From contig CP136061.1 in NCBI GenBank assembly GCA_032622095.1, positions 189,666,369-189,730,368 of the forward strand: a stretch of 64,000 nt of DNA. Direction: 5' to 3'. Positions 37,185-49,667 of the stretch are shown in pieces. The stretch comes from Siphonodentalium dalli. Its lineage: Eukaryota; Mollusca; Scaphopoda; Gadilida; Siphonodentaliidae. How positions within the stretch are numbered: the stretch's first letter is position 1; every line of letters starts with the position of its first letter. Both the position numbers and the translations under genes were made by a program. The notes under the pieces are model-generated. The model was given only the letters and a program-made list of their open reading frames with translations. It searched no databases and was not told where the DNA came from.

Positions 37185-37405
37185 TTAACCCTTTCATGCC
37201 AGGAGCCGCGTTGGTGCAGCATTAATGATGTGTGCCAGTGGATTATTTTATATATGCGAGTCTCCCATAGGGAGCCTCGCATTTATAAAAGAATGCACTG
37301 GCCTACAATGTCAATATAAAAATTGTGAGACTTGCATATATAACAGAATGCATTGGCACAGGATTTTTGCAAAATTTCAGGAAGCTCCAGTCATATAAAG
37401 GTTAA
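37185..37405. mobile_element. TTAA-flanked MITE (CCTTTCATG family), copy 1
   Basis: It starts TTAACCCTTTCATGCCAGGA and ends with the inverse CTCCAGTCATATAAAGGTTAA. Inside are inverted pairs of GCATATATAA...GAATGCACTGG. TTAA at both ends and a CCCTTT start suggest a piggyBac-type non-autonomous element. A close relative lies at 46621-46884. Confidence 0.7.
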
Positions 37406-37622
37406 TTATCCAACTAATACTCAGTGTAAAATATGTTGTTTTTAGATCAAGACACTTGACAAGAGTAATAATTTTCTACATTGACTAAACTTGGAATGGC
37501 CATCGGTCTGCATCGATTGGAATATTTCCACCCAAAGACTGTTATGTTAGAACATCTCAACATTAGGAGAGCCTGATGTTCCAGTTAGAAACTAAGAGGG
37601 TGGGAATCATCATCATCAATAC

Positions 37623-38064
37623 CAAGCCTGAGTTTAGTGTGCCTGTCATTTGCAGAAAGAGGTCCCCAGAGGTGAATTTAGCAGGCTGACATCACTAAAT
37701 TCACCCTCTGAGGACCTCATTCTAATTAGGCCTCGATCTTCTCTGGAAAGTTTCTTTATTATAAAATTTCTATAGAAACTTCTTCACATAGATTCTATTT
37801 CTTTTTTAGTTTAGTTTCTCTATATCCCCAAATTAGCAAACGACATATTGCATAATCGAGGTTCCAAACGGCTGTACATCACAATATTCACCATTTGGAA
37901 ACTTCAATCTGAGTCTGTGTCTCCCATAACATTTGAGGCCATGCAGAATGAGGTCCCCAGAGGGTGAATTTGGTGATGCTAGTCTGCTATGCGGGATAGC
38001 ATCACTAACTTCACCCTCTGGGGACCTCATTCTGCAAATGACAGACACACTAAACTCAGGCTTG
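37623..38064. mobile_element. Foldback MITE (CAAGCCTGA family), best-preserved copy
   Basis: A 442-bp element with long inverted repeats starting CAAGCCTGAGTTTAGTGTG, followed by CTGTCATTTGCAGAA and GAGGTCCCCAGAGG blocks. A perfect 8-bp target duplication, ATCAATAC, lies at 37615-37622 and 38065-38072, which fits hAT-type insertion. Other copies are at 12706, 14185, 21215 and 24228. Confidence 0.85.
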
Positions 38065-38933
38065 ATCAATACAATAACTCTTTAGTCCCTGGTTACATGG
38101 CATTTAGTACCAGAACCTAGTATACTAACATGTGAAAAGTGTGAAATCGAGACTGTTACTTTGTTGCATTCACATAACACGTAACTAAAGTATTAGATTG
38201 TTATGGACAAAATATAATCAACATTAATTCTAACAAATGTGCATGCATACACGTATAAAAGATAATATACAGAAGGAGTAAAAAATAAGAGATATCAATG
38301 TCTTGTAAATATTTACATGGTTATTACTGTGCATAAACAAACTATACATATACAAGCTCAATAAATATAGCACATATTTTAAGAACACAATCAATTTCAT
38401 TGATAATTTCAACCATTGCACACCATAATGCACCGACAACTGAAGGTGGTCATAAATTATATCTCTATATATTAGCTAATAATGAGATATGACATAAGCC
38501 ATCATCCATTAGTTCACAATTATAGTTCAGGGTTGAACATTGACTTGTGACGATTGTCAAAACCAGAGAATCTGTTGAGATTTTATATGTTTTATTTTAT
38601 GTGTTTTAATACCAATATTTATCAAAAATAATTTATGGATTGCTCACTTCAGAAAAGCCATAATAGTGTTGAATCAGAATTATTTACACACCTGGAACAC
38701 ATTGATTTTAGTTTCAGCCTGTGTCATAATTTTCACGCCAATCCACACAAGTGAAATGAAATGACATTGACGTAAATGATGTTGGACTCGACAATGAAAC
38801 TGGAACTTTAAGATAAAGGCATCAAAACACATGACATAATAGGAAAATACCTTGAAAATATCTTTGGATGACATCAGTTAGGAGGTGTCGGTTGGAAGAG
38901 TTCTGAATACTATTACTTCTGTTTGTGTTTGCA

Positions 38934-39052
38934 TTAACCCTTTCTAAGAGCTCTTTCCATCAATGTATCACATATTATAATCAATAAATTTGAAAAATGA
39001 TCAAGGAAATATGGGTTGATACAAAAATCAGACTTGGCACTGAAAGGGTTAA
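38934..39052. mobile_element. Tiny TTAA-flanked MITE (about 110 bp)
   Basis: It begins TTAACCCTTTC and ends GAAAGGGTTAA, with TTAA at both borders. The inverted termini are only about 11 bp. It is probably a further internally deleted TTAA-targeting element. Confidence 0.5.
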
Positions 39053-39454
39053 ATATAGAGCCACACTCATTTTGGTTTGGGATAGTGAGAACTGTAATTG
39101 AGCAGTTTGAGCAAGGATACCACCTGAGGCTTTGACTCTCGTAATATCTTTATGCCATTCACTCTCAAGCAATTACTAATAAGTTAACCCAAAACAACAT
39201 AAATGGGGTTCTATATACTGGCCTATATTTACCAGCAGTCAGCTATGAGTTTGAAATTGAGTAAAACGACTGAAATAATACCTAGAGAGTTCAGTAAATT
39301 CCCAAACATGCTGTTTTACTATTTACACAAATGCATGCAAACAATCCATAATTGGTAAGAGAAACTTTTTAGTTATCAGCTCCTGTTATTCAGCCGTGTC
39401 GAGTCTACCTACTATCCTGTAATTTAAGTTGTAATAGGTTAAACAGAATTGCTA

Positions 39455-39711
39455 TTAACCCTTTCTATACTAAATACTTATTGATGAGTAGTTCCCTGAG
39501 GAAATGTTAGGCCATTTGTAGACCATTTGTTGAACTTATTATCTGAACATTTCTCACCAATGAATATGAATCGTTCTGCACTTATATTATCTTTTAATCT
39601 GTCTTTCGTCTGCTTTTATTACCTGAACATCCCTCCAAATGAATAATAGACCATTCCAATGTATACTTTTATAGCTGAATGGGAGAATCCATTCAGTATA
39701 TAATGGGTTAA
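39455..39711. mobile_element. TTAA-flanked MITE (CCTTTCTATACTAAAT family)
   Basis: It starts TTAACCCTTTCTATACTAAA and ends ATTCAGTATATAATGGGTTAA, with TTAA at both ends. An internal palindrome pairs GGAAATGTTAGGC...GAACATTTCTC-like arms. Related sequences occur at 23366-24195, 42590-42667, 60138-60385 and 62815-63040. Confidence 0.7.
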
Positions 39712-42700
39712 CAGACCATTGATCATGCCTCTGTTGTGGAACTCTCTGTAACTACACCTTCTCTGGGCTGCGATACTGTCCACATTTGTGAATCATGATT
39801 CTCTTGGCTGACATGTAATAAACATTAATGCAGGCAGATTAACAGGAAATTTTTAATTTTAACATTTTAGAGATAGTCTATCTCTTCTTTACAAGTTTTA
39901 TATAGATTCCGGGGTATAAAATAATAGATATGAATCAGGACACCTGTCCAGAAAAAGCTCCCATCAATTAAAATTGAATTTCTTCCATCTCATGTCCACA
40001 GCATACTAAGAGGGAGAACTCTTTTTGTTAGCACCCTCAATAAAGGCTGATATCATTTCAACTGAGATTTTAAAGCGAATTATGAGACAGAATGTCGGCG
40101 CAAACTAACTCCAACGTGATAAGATGGTAATAAAATCTGGTATAAAACTGTATAAAATATAAATAAACATACCCATCCTCACTGTATGTCTTTATTTTTT
40201 CCCTGTCCCACATATTTATTTTATTATATGTATTAGTAATACTAATTTAGTATCTGAGAATTCAACTACAAACCACAGCAAATTCACATACAATGGGCGT
40301 CCTTGACCTGACTGTGTAACAATTCTGGACACGTGCATGATTGATACACATTCAATGACTGCGGTGCAATCGCTTTGATGTCTCTAATGTTGCGACATAG
40401 TTTACAAGCTGCACGTGGCTGCAAACTTCTACCAGATGACATCACATCATGATGTTTATTAAAGTCCGGAATGAGTGTCGCACACTGTGGGTATAGGGGT
40501 TCCTGGCTAACTCTGGCGAGCACGACAGTCATTTATAAACTTTAGCCTCTCTGAATATTTGAGTGGTATATAGATACGTGTGATGAACAGGGTATTTAAA
40601 AAAGGAACGATCTCACCTTATGAGTCTCTATACTTTTATATAATGAAATTCTGTATAGCATGAAAGTCGGCTTTATATCTAGCCCATCAAATATTAAGCA
40701 CATCGTATACACACATCGTAGTTGGTAGACTTGTCTGTATTTACAAAAGTCAAGAGCGTTAAAGAGCATAAGTGTATGTTTTATATTGATCCAAACATGT
40801 GAGGAGATGTTGCCCCCAGCTCCAGGTATTAACAAGTGACCTGTTTGTGTGTGCGTGTTAAATGTTCGATCACGAGGTCAGGGCAATCAAATGTTTGTTG
40901 ACCACTCTAGATTTAGGGCGCATGGGATGAGTGAATAGAAAAGGTCGTGTGCAAAGCTAAGAGTGCAACAAACATTAGTAAATTAACTCATGCCGTGCCG
41001 GTTATTTTTATAAATGTCTTGCGTACCGAGAAATATACTAATATTATTAATGCTAATTATGTTATGTATTTAAATATAATTTATCCTGACGAAGTCACTG
41101 TATAACATGAGCATTATACAAACTCTGACTCCAAATGCATGCCTGGACAGCGTGTTCTCGTGTTTTAATGAGGCTTCACTGCGAACTTGTATATGTATAT
41201 TACATAAACAATCTTTTATGCTGTACGCTTCGGGTGTAATCCCCATGTTTAGTATATTTGACACTTAATATTGAAGAGTACACTGTGCATCGCTAATAGC
41301 CCAAAGCGTTTTCATGCATGATTCGTGACAATTAGGCGACAACTAAATTAACGATGCCATTACCCTAAAACAACAGTAAGCCGAGTCTCAATTTTATATT
41401 CATATAAATGATAGGATATTTTGTGCATTTTCTCATACCTTATTCAAATATTCAAATAATATTGTGCTTTATTAGTTTTCTTCGATTCAAAATGGATAAA
41501 CGTGGCATCAAAAGGAAACGTCTGAGTTACAAAAGTTTGTACAAGTTGAAAGTGATAATATTCGCAAATGAAATTAATGCATTGATTTCACTCTCAACCA
41601 CCCACGCAGTTAGTCCAAACACCATTCACATCAAAATAATAAGAGTTTGGCAGTTTTTGTAATCCACATTCCCACACACTCCTAATTAAAATGAACCAAT
41701 GTTATCTCCTCTGCTTCCCTCAAATCACATGGGGAATAATGTTCGTTCATATTACGTCGGGGATAAATTTTATTTTAAAAAATTGCTTCCTCTGCTCTTC
41801 AAAATACCTCTCAATCCAGCACAATCTGTCATTCTGATGTTCACTTACAAGCCACTGAAATAGGTGCGACGTATACAACAGAAAGAGCCAAAAGGCAGCA
41901 TTTTAAGCTTCAAAATTCAATGCGACTTATCCAATGAGGCGATTTATCCACCGGCCGGTATGGTAAGAATGTTGTTTGCGTAAGTCTGGAACTGTTTGAC
42001 TTGTCAACAAAACACTGTACGTCTTGTATATACTTTTACCTGTTATAATTCATTTACCTTATCATTATGTTGAAATTAAATTATTGTTAAATTTAGTTAA
42101 TTCAATAAACGAAGATAAATTATAACATTTGCCCTATGCTCTAATTTCACACTGGATAAATTTTGATTGACGACTTGGCTTTACCGTCTGGGTATGTGAA
42201 TTTAGTACTTCTGGTAGAAACCTCTTGTGAGCGACCACCTGTCATTAACAACCGTTTTTTCTTGGCAAAATGGGTGGTCGTTCATAACAGATTTCACTGT
42301 ATACCAAATCTTTTGTTTTATTTCTATTTTATTCACAAAAAGCTACATGTATTTGTTGTCTTGAAATTGGGTTTAATAAAAATGATGTTGTAATTGTGGC
42401 CAGGAAGAGATACACTATCTTTACCAGTCCGTGATATAAGTAAATAAATGAACATAGTGTAGCAAGGAAACAATCTAGGAGGCATAACTCCTGAAAAAAA
42501 AATCAGGCAGGACTGATTTTCAAACTAGTCCAAGAGATTCATGAGTGGAAGCCATGATCCAAATTTGTTAAAGTTATCGCGATTACGTTTGCTCCAGATG
42601 AATAACAGACCCTTCCAATGTATACATTTATAACTGATGGGAGAATCCATTTAATATAGAAAGGGTTAAGTTTTAATTTGTAGGCATCTTCAGCTAATAA

Positions 42701-44462
42701 GTTCAGAAAAAAGCCTGCTAGTAGTAAGACTATTTATTAGCTGATCTCATTAGCAGAACATGGGAATAAAGCAACTACTCATTAACAAGTAACTAGTTAT
42801 TAAAGGGTTGATACTAGTATAGAAAGACTTCCATTTAGTAAAATGTGATACAAATTGCTAATATTCATGTAAATGAATGTTTGAATGCCTAAAACCTCTT
42901 TAAAAAAGCGAGTATCTGAAATGTATACACAAGTGAAAACAATTTCAAAAAGCAATAGTAGTATTTATAAAAAATACACAGTAGTGAATCTACATAAGAA
43001 ACAATTTTGGAAGGCAGATTAGTGCAAGCACCAAAGTAAAGATACATAGTTTAATTTCAGGAAAGACATCTAAACACTGGATAATTGCCTAATATGGTCC
43101 CAAATCAGCACATCTAGTCATGTTGTATCTTTGTTGTTATTGAAATGTTGGTGGTAATTAAACAACTATACTGTATTCTCAATGAGAGCAAATATCTTTT
43201 TCTTGCTCTTGAATCCTCAAAGTTATGGATTTGTTTATTCCCACTTTTTACGACAAAAATTTCCCAGCAGGCCAGAGCAGGCAGGTTTTTATATGTTTAC
43301 TCACGAATTATCAAAAACATTGTTGGTTGTGAACAATTACTTTTTAAACAAACCATAAAGAAATCTTTAATATTATCAGAAATAGCAAAAGGAAAATAGT
43401 GGACAGAGATTGTAGACATTGCATTGTGAAGCCAGGGGCAGGATGATTTCCAATTATAATTTTTAGTGGGACAAAAAAAGCACCCAGAGGGCAGCTGTCT
43501 AAGGTGACGTTTACACATAGCCGGTGAAGCCGTTACCCGGCGAACCCGTTAGCCGGCGAAGGTTGGGCAGAGTGTTTACACATCGCCGGCGAAGATACGC
43601 ATATATTCATGTGTCTCCTTTACTTGTTAATAGTTTTCGTTTTAGTTCTCACTGAACTGCAATATGATATTGCTGTACACCTGTAAACATCTAGCCGCTT
43701 CCTGTTAGAGATATGGTTGGGCAGTATAGTGAAATAAAACTTTTTAGAAATGGAAATGCCGAAATTATTAATATCCAACTCAAACTTTCAGGTATTGCTA
43801 TTTGTAATTTTATAGATATTTAAAAAACATTGTTAATGGTTTGTTTGGGTTCACATACAGCCTGTGAAGTGAGTGTCGCACTAAAAACATGGCCATTGTC
43901 AGTTTTGAGATATTTTCGTCGCATACATCTACAAATTGGTGTCTAATCATTCGGATTGGATTTTATATTATATATATAAGTTTCAACATCGCGAATCAAA
44001 TGTGACACATTTTCCGTTTGCACATTATACAATAAAATACGGCGTTCACCATGTCCATGTATATAGATGGGGGTGTCTCATCCCAACTTTAATCAAAATA
44101 TTCAAAAGCTGGAAATTTCATACCTGACACGGCAATAGTTGGACATTTGACATCAGCAATATGTTGAAATTGTTCTCGTAGTTTTATTTTCAACAATTTG
44201 TTATTGGTGATTTCTTTAGGCAACATTTGCTTATTTTTTTTACCAAATTGTTGGACTGAAATGACCATCAGTTGGAAATGATCCAACCTTATTAGAGGTG
44301 CGTCAAATTTGAAAAATGTCCAACAATTGGAAATCTTAAGGCTGGATGCTAGGATTTTGCAATTTTCAGGGTTCAGATTAAAAAAAATTCTCACACCTGG
44401 CCATAACCACGGTCGGTCGATAAATTCCAAAGATGAACAGTCCCACACCTCCAAATCACAAT

Positions 44463-45251
44463 CTTATGACTAATGTGTAGGTTTTCTACACAAAATGTGT
44501 AGCCCTGCTACACAATCATTATTCAATTTTGATCTTAAACATATTTGTGTAGTATATGTGTAGTTTCATATTCGTACACAAATTGTGTAACAATTTTTAC
44601 ACATAAATGGGTAAATTTTTACACATTTATACACAACTGTGTGTATAAAATCAACACATATCCCTTACACATTTTGTGTAGGTTCTTACACACACAGTTC
44701 GTAGACAAGAAATGCAAGTTCAGTAGTCCGACCTGTGGGTATAGTATTAAAGATATATGCAGATATATATGTTAAAACTTTCATGGCGCATAGTGGTATG
44801 TAGTATTTTGTTCTGTACTGTGAGTTTTTGCTTTGGATGAACAAACCAGGGTCGAGGCGTGATTGCATAATATTAGTATTATTACAACAATCATAACACG
44901 AGTCTAAGGACAGTAATTACCATGAAAGTTTTAACAAATAAATCCTCATATACTATTAATACTAAACCCACAAATTGGAATTCTGAACTTACATCCTTGT
45001 CTACGATCGCTGTAGATTGTATTCCAAAAAATAGACTCAAACAATATGGTCGTCACGTAGCAGACTATGAAACTGAATGCACCGCATTGCGCATGCTCTA
45101 TGTTCTTACACAATTGTGTGTAACAAAATATACACATTATGTGTAGAACGGCACTTGGTCAATGTATTTGTATGTAAAACTACACATTGCTATGTGTATT
45201 AACCGGGTTTACACATTTGATGTGTAATAGTTTCTACACATTAGTTATAAG
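44463..45251. mobile_element. Foldback element packed with TGTGTA/TACACA motifs
   Basis: Terminal inverted repeats match 17 of 18 (CTTATGACTAATGTGTAG versus CTTATAACTAATGTGTAG). Arms of about 350 bp are inverted copies of each other: an internal block around TTTGTGGGT...GTTAAAACTTTCATGG is mirrored at 44700-44785 and 44920-45010. Both ends carry many TGTGTA/TACACA motifs in alternating orientation. No clear target duplication is seen, so it may be nested in, or an internal part of, the surrounding Harbinger-like element. Confidence 0.65.
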
Positions 45252-45369
45252 AGTGCAGGCCCTCTAGACCCGTCCCTGTGTAAATATGTCCACGGCGCAC
45301 TCAGATTTCGATTATTGAACTAATTGTCCGTTAAGTTTGAATCCACAGAAACGTGCCATCCCATTTCTT

Positions 45370-45371
<2 letters not shown>

Positions 45372-45405
<34 letters not shown>
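45372..45405. repeat. (TA)n microsatellite
   Basis: An uninterrupted alternating TA run of about 34 bases. Confidence 0.95.
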
Positions 45406-45407
<2 letters not shown>

Positions 45408-46044
45408 ACATACATGTACATGAATTAATTCCCTCGAATGCGCAACAAATGTACCATGCACATGCAGAGTACGTGTACCATCATCGGTTAGTATTTATAA
45501 TAATAGCTTATAACCAAGGTGCGTGACCACCGACCTGACAGCTGATTAGAGACAATCAAACTGGCACACTGACCAATATATACACAGGTGAAAAGCGGGC
45601 TGGTCTATCAGCGATTGCACAATAATATTGTTCGAGTTAATTGTTGAAAGGAAATCACCCATGACGGCATGACCCCAGATAAACATCTAACTAAACCGCA
45701 GAGCGAATTAGAATCCATACGACAATCAGGTGCTTGTACTAAATCATTTTATCCAAAAGTTGAAAACCGTATAGCTGAGTATCCGGATAGCCGTAATTCT
45801 TATCCGGCGAAGTATAAACACTCTATTGTTATCGCTGCCGGCTAAAGCGAATGCGATCTTCGCCGGGTAAGGTATAAACACCCCCTAAGTGATATTTATC
45901 AGTTGCTATGACAGCAGTTCTCTGTTTTCCTGAACAACAATAATTATATTTAACAAGATCATGCTCCTTTTTTATTCCGAGAGGAGATTGTGTAATTGTT
46001 TGAGTCTATCCGCTAACCAAAAGCTTATTTAGGAACTATAATTA

Positions 46045-46201
46045 CAGTAATGCCCTAAATAATCGACTCCTTAACCACAGAAGAATTATGGGTAACTTTT
46101 CAGGATTTAGTCGGAAATATGGCTTGTTGCCATTCACCGGAAAGCTCTCAGTTACCATAATTCTTATGTGGTTAAGGAGTTGATTATTTAGGGCATTACT
46201 G
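46045..46201. mobile_element. CAGTAATG MITE copy
   Basis: It begins with CAGTAATGCCCTAAATAATC after TA and ends GGGCATTACTG. The right flank is CA rather than TA. One arm is shortened relative to the 13023 copy. Confidence 0.75.
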
Positions 46202-46620
46202 CAGGAACTACTTGAAAAGGTCAAACATACATAACTGGGTAGCTACACTAACAGAAAAAGGTATAATAGACTAATCATATATCCAGTACTCAGAGAATAT
46301 CCCCTTTGCAATAATCTTCACAAAAATGATCAGGAAAATTATGGATCAGCACTGGATGTGGTAAAAAGGAACAGATTAGGAACTATGGACTAGCAAAAAA
46401 TCATAGAATGACATATTTGTGTATGGGGATGACGATATCACATGAGTTTGTTGTAATGCCACAAGAACTGTAAGAAATAACAAACAAAATAATTTCAAAC
46501 TGCTCATACAACCTGATGACTGTTGTGTCAGATTTTAGTTTTAATACAGAATAATTAGTGTCAACATAACTTGTTTAAGTTACGTTTAATTGCCATAGTT
46601 ACCAATTTAGGTAGTGTTTT

Positions 46621-46884
46621 TTAATCCTTCCATGACGGGAGCAGCACTGGCGAAGAATTAATGATCCTGTGCTAGTGCATTCTCTTATATATGCAAATCT
46701 CCTATAGGGAGGCTCGCATATATAAGAGAATGCACTGGCTTACAACATAAAGGTAAATATTGTCAGTTCAATGCATTCGCTTATATATGCGAGGCTCCTC
46801 ATGGGAGACTTGCATATATAAGAGAATGCATTGGCACAGGGTTTTTGCCAAAAATTCAGGAAACTCCAGTCATGGAAGGGTTAA
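46621..46884. mobile_element. TTAA-flanked MITE (CCTTCCATGAC family), copy 2
   Basis: Left end TTAATCCTTCCATGACGGGA, right end CCAGTCATGGAAGGGTTAA, with TTAA at both borders. The interior has paired palindromes of GCATATATAAGAGAATGCA. Fragments of the family occur at 12636-12710 and 49108-49170. Confidence 0.75.
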
Positions 46885-48529
46885 TGAACATTTCATCATC
46901 TCATGTATTTTGTATTTCTAGTATTTAACAAAAATAAACAATGGTAAGTACTGTGTAGTAAAATAGATAAAAGAACTCACAACAAGAGCAAGGAAAACAT
47001 TTCTATAAAAATTAGTTATTTATGGAATGTTGAGATGAAATAGTAAAGACAAATTTAGTCCTGAGTTGCCAGAGTTGAATCTGATATAATCTTCTTCAAC
47101 CTATTTGTAACTATAACATGGAACTTCCTGTTGGATTATTTACTGTCCACAATAGTTACCATGGTTATGAATCTACTTGAGCAAAATCACCTTCAGTGGA
47201 GAATTAAAAGTTTAGTGTGATAAAAAGATTGTATATTACCGGTAACCAGATATTTAAAAAAATAATTCTGTATAAATATCTAGAATTTGAGTGACCTATT
47301 CTATCTTATTTTAATTTGCAATTTTTAGCAAGTTGATCATATCAGAGGCAATTAAGGTTAATGTTTGAGATAAATGCTTGCACACAGGCAACACAAAGAG
47401 ATCGTATAATTCTGGAGATTACTAACCAAGTTCAAACAAGTCAATGAAATAGTTATAGCAGGAGTTCCATCGATGTGTACATATACATGTGTATTTGTAA
47501 CAATGCATCGAAACACATGCGGCATGTGATGTGGCAGAATGTGTGTGGGTTGGGGGTGACATGGGATGTCCTTATACCCCCTTGAAACTTTGTGAACATA
47601 TATAATGGTTATAGTTGCATCAGACAGCTGTCTGCAGAAACAGTTTGAAAATTTCAGATTTAAAAATAGGTTGGGATTATTTTTATATGTTAATTGTTTT
47701 AATTAGTGTAAAGTATGTGATTTTTAAGAACAAGATTAGATTTTCCAACCCCTAATGAAGAACCTGTAGCCACATCCCTGTTAACAACATGATGCTTAAC
47801 ATGTAGAATATGAAACAACTTATACACACAAGTGATAACAACAAAAAGTTTTTGCAAGTGATAGGCCAATAAAATAAATAACAGGGTTCTCAAACAATTT
47901 TATATGGAAAATTGGATGTTGGAGTTTAATTAAAATTTTTCAAAGAATGCTAAAAATACATATAGGTGCAGGTACCAGCCAAGATGGTGACTTGGGAGAT
48001 ATCTTCACCCTACAATGTGCCACTTCTACCCATTTTTGTCCCCAGGAGAAGTTACTTCTCTCTCCTATGACAATACGCCTTTGTCCCAACAACATATTTA
48101 AAGTATATTTACTGATTATAATGGTGTTCTTACTCACTATAATGATTTTATAAACGGGCTCTTGTATTGCTTAATACTTATTGGGTCATAAAAGGGTGAT
48201 TTATGGGTGTAAATTGAACTTGAGCCATTATGACTTCTCCTTGTTAACAGTCCACTTCTCCCTAATAACCAAATGGAGAGAAATGACTTCTCCCAATTTG
48301 AAACCTCTAGGTTGGTCCCTGTATAGGTGTAGATAATCCAACAATTTTTCAAGCAATCCACAGAAGCTTATCTTCCAATAAATTATAAATATCGCATTTT
48401 CAACAGAAAATAATCTAAATTTATAATTGTGAATAGATTCCAAATAATCTGGATAAACTTTCTAATAAAAATGTTTGATGGGGCTCTCTTATGATGATGA
48501 GGAAGGTGCTTGAGAACACTGTATTTATA

Positions 48530-48535
48530 TTTATT
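48530..48535 (-). promoter_or_regulatory. MET: Candidate poly(A) signal of MET gene
   Basis: AATAAA on the minus strand, about 30 bases after the MET stop codon. It would give a very short 3' UTR; later signals are possible in this AT-rich DNA. Confidence 0.4.
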
Positions 48536-48566
48536 TGGCTTTACATATATAAGGATTTCCTGTGTA

Positions 48567-48897
48567 TTAGAGATCTGTTTCTTTATCTAATTCTATTGTC
48601 GCAGCTGTAAATGTAACCCCGGCTGGTGAAGCTGGTGATGGGAGAGCAGATCTAGGTGATCTTGATGCTTCTTTAGCAGCCAAGTCCGCAACTCTGTTCA
48701 TTTCATCAATGTCCCCATAATAAAACTTAGCTGAGTCTGACACATTAACATATGTGCTCTGAATGTTCCGTCGCTCTGAACCTTGCTGCATGCTTTGTTC
48801 TAGTTCTTCGACCATAGTTATGATCTCTTTAGCTAGTTCTGTAAATGTCAGCCTCATATGGGAATCACTATCCCAACATTTCAGCATTATTTGATAT
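48567..48897 (-). CDS. MET: MET-like receptor tyrosine kinase, last exon (C-lobe end and tail)
   Basis: The exon follows a TTTCAG acceptor and supplies the last base of a Leu codon, then YQIMLKCW, kinase subdomain XI with its conserved Arg (HMRLTF), and a C-terminal tail of about 80 residues ending ELDKETDL. The tail holds STYVNVSD, matching the MET and RON docking tyrosine (MET NATYVNV, RON ATYMNL). YVN is a GRB2-type SH2 site. The upstream docking tyrosine of vertebrate MET (YVHV) has no clear counterpart; a second Tyr pair lies in KFYYGD. The stop is TAA at 48567-48569. Confidence 0.92.
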
Positions 48898-49429
48898 CTG
48901 AAATTCAAAGTGAATTACTCAGGAAACAAGAATTGGATCAGAGATGTGGGGTCGAGTTGCAGCAGATATGTCACACTGAAAATGCATTAATTGTAACTTG
49001 CTATCATGCACAACACTGTTCAGGAAGTCTGACGTACCAAATATCCTCCCTGCGAACTGACCTTGCCAAAGTAATCGCAATCAAATTTCATGAAAATGAA
49101 CTAATTAACCATCCCTTTCATGAAGGGAGATGCGCTGGTGCAGCATTAAAGATCTTGTCTCCCATATGACATGTCCCTAAATGATGTGACTCTTCACAAC
49201 AGATGCATCACTGTAGTAATTCAAATGCAACACACGTGTGTAACTGACCCTGGCTCTTATTTTGGTCTTTTTTGACAGTGGAAACTATAAAACTAGTGAT
49301 AAGTAGATTTGAAACTAAGAAGTTCTGGCCTTAATTTGTGAAAACTATGAGATTGATACAAAAACATACAATTGATCTGGGCAGAGAGAGTTTGAGGCAT
49401 AAGACTTTCAAATTGTTGACAATACATAC
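48898..49429 (-). other. MET: MET intron (532 bp)
   Basis: Bounded by a GTATGT donor (49429 downwards) and a TTTCAG acceptor. It includes a small fragment of the CCTTTCATG MITE family near 49108-49170. No other content recognised. Confidence 0.85.
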
Positions 49430-49566
49430 AATGGATCTGGACAGTAGGGAGGTTGAGGCATTCTCCTGTTGCTTCGAATGTATCGCAGCACATCCCAGTT
49501 GTCTACATCTGGATATGGATTCACTCCTCTTGTCATCAGCTCCCAAAGCACAATACCAAATGACCA
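49430..49566 (-). CDS. MET: MET-like receptor tyrosine kinase, penultimate exon
   Basis: The 137-bp exon encodes [14 protein letters not shown]...[15 protein letters not shown]...QPPYCPDP plus two bases of the next codon: kinase subdomains IX and X. The acceptor is TTTTCAG before TGG; the donor is GTATGT after CCATT. The block PYPDV...[11 protein letters not shown] is diagnostic of the MET/RON group (human MET LLQPEYCPDPLY), as opposed to AXL/TYRO3 kinases. Reading frame is kept on both sides. Confidence 0.93.
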
Positions 49567-49667
49567 CTGAAAATATTGAGAGAAACTTCTTGCACGGATC
49601 TTATACAAATAAAATTCCCAGCTTGAGATTAGACAAATGTTATTTGCCAGGTGAGCAAGGTGTGAGT

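Larger units (their letters stand above)
38073..43499. other. Intergenic, mostly unrecognised sequence
   Basis: Apart from the small TTAA elements listed separately, I see only AT-rich DNA and chance ORFs. At 42590-42667 there is a right half-copy of the CCTTTCTATACTAAAT family ending AGAAAGGGTTAA. At 42200-42295 a piece with inverted GCGACCACCTGTCATTAA and GGTGGTCGTTCATAACAG suggests another eroded DNA transposon. Confidence 0.5.
43503..45885. mobile_element. PIF/Harbinger-like element (2.4 kb), no transposase seen
   Basis: Ends are GGTGACGTTTACACATAGCC on the left and GGGGGTGTTTATACCTTACC reading in from the right. TAA flanks both sides (43500-43502 and 45886-45888), the 3-bp target duplication typical of PIF/Harbinger. 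Both subterminal regions carry repeated CCGGCGAA motifs, likely transposase-binding sites. The interior holds a second inverted-repeat element (44463-45251), a TA microsatellite and a 121-codon unrecognised minus-strand ORF (44089-44454). No transposase or Myb-like ORF is visible. Confidence 0.6.
45889..48529. other. Intergenic region 3' of the MET gene
   Basis: It contains two MITEs listed separately (46045-46201, 46621-46884). The rest is AT-rich with no recognised coding sequence. The MET 3' UTR may extend a short way into its right end. Confidence 0.55.

Noticed and set aside
42140-42300. A complete pogo-like MITE around inverted GCGACCACC motifs
   Set aside because: The right end resembles a TA-targeting terminus (TTTCACTGTA), but no matching left terminus could be placed, so it is only mentioned as an eroded fragment.
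44089-44454. 121-codon minus-strand ORF inside the Harbinger-like element
   Set aside because: No similarity to a Harbinger transposase, Myb-like protein or other family that I recognise; its length is possible by chance in AT-rich DNA.
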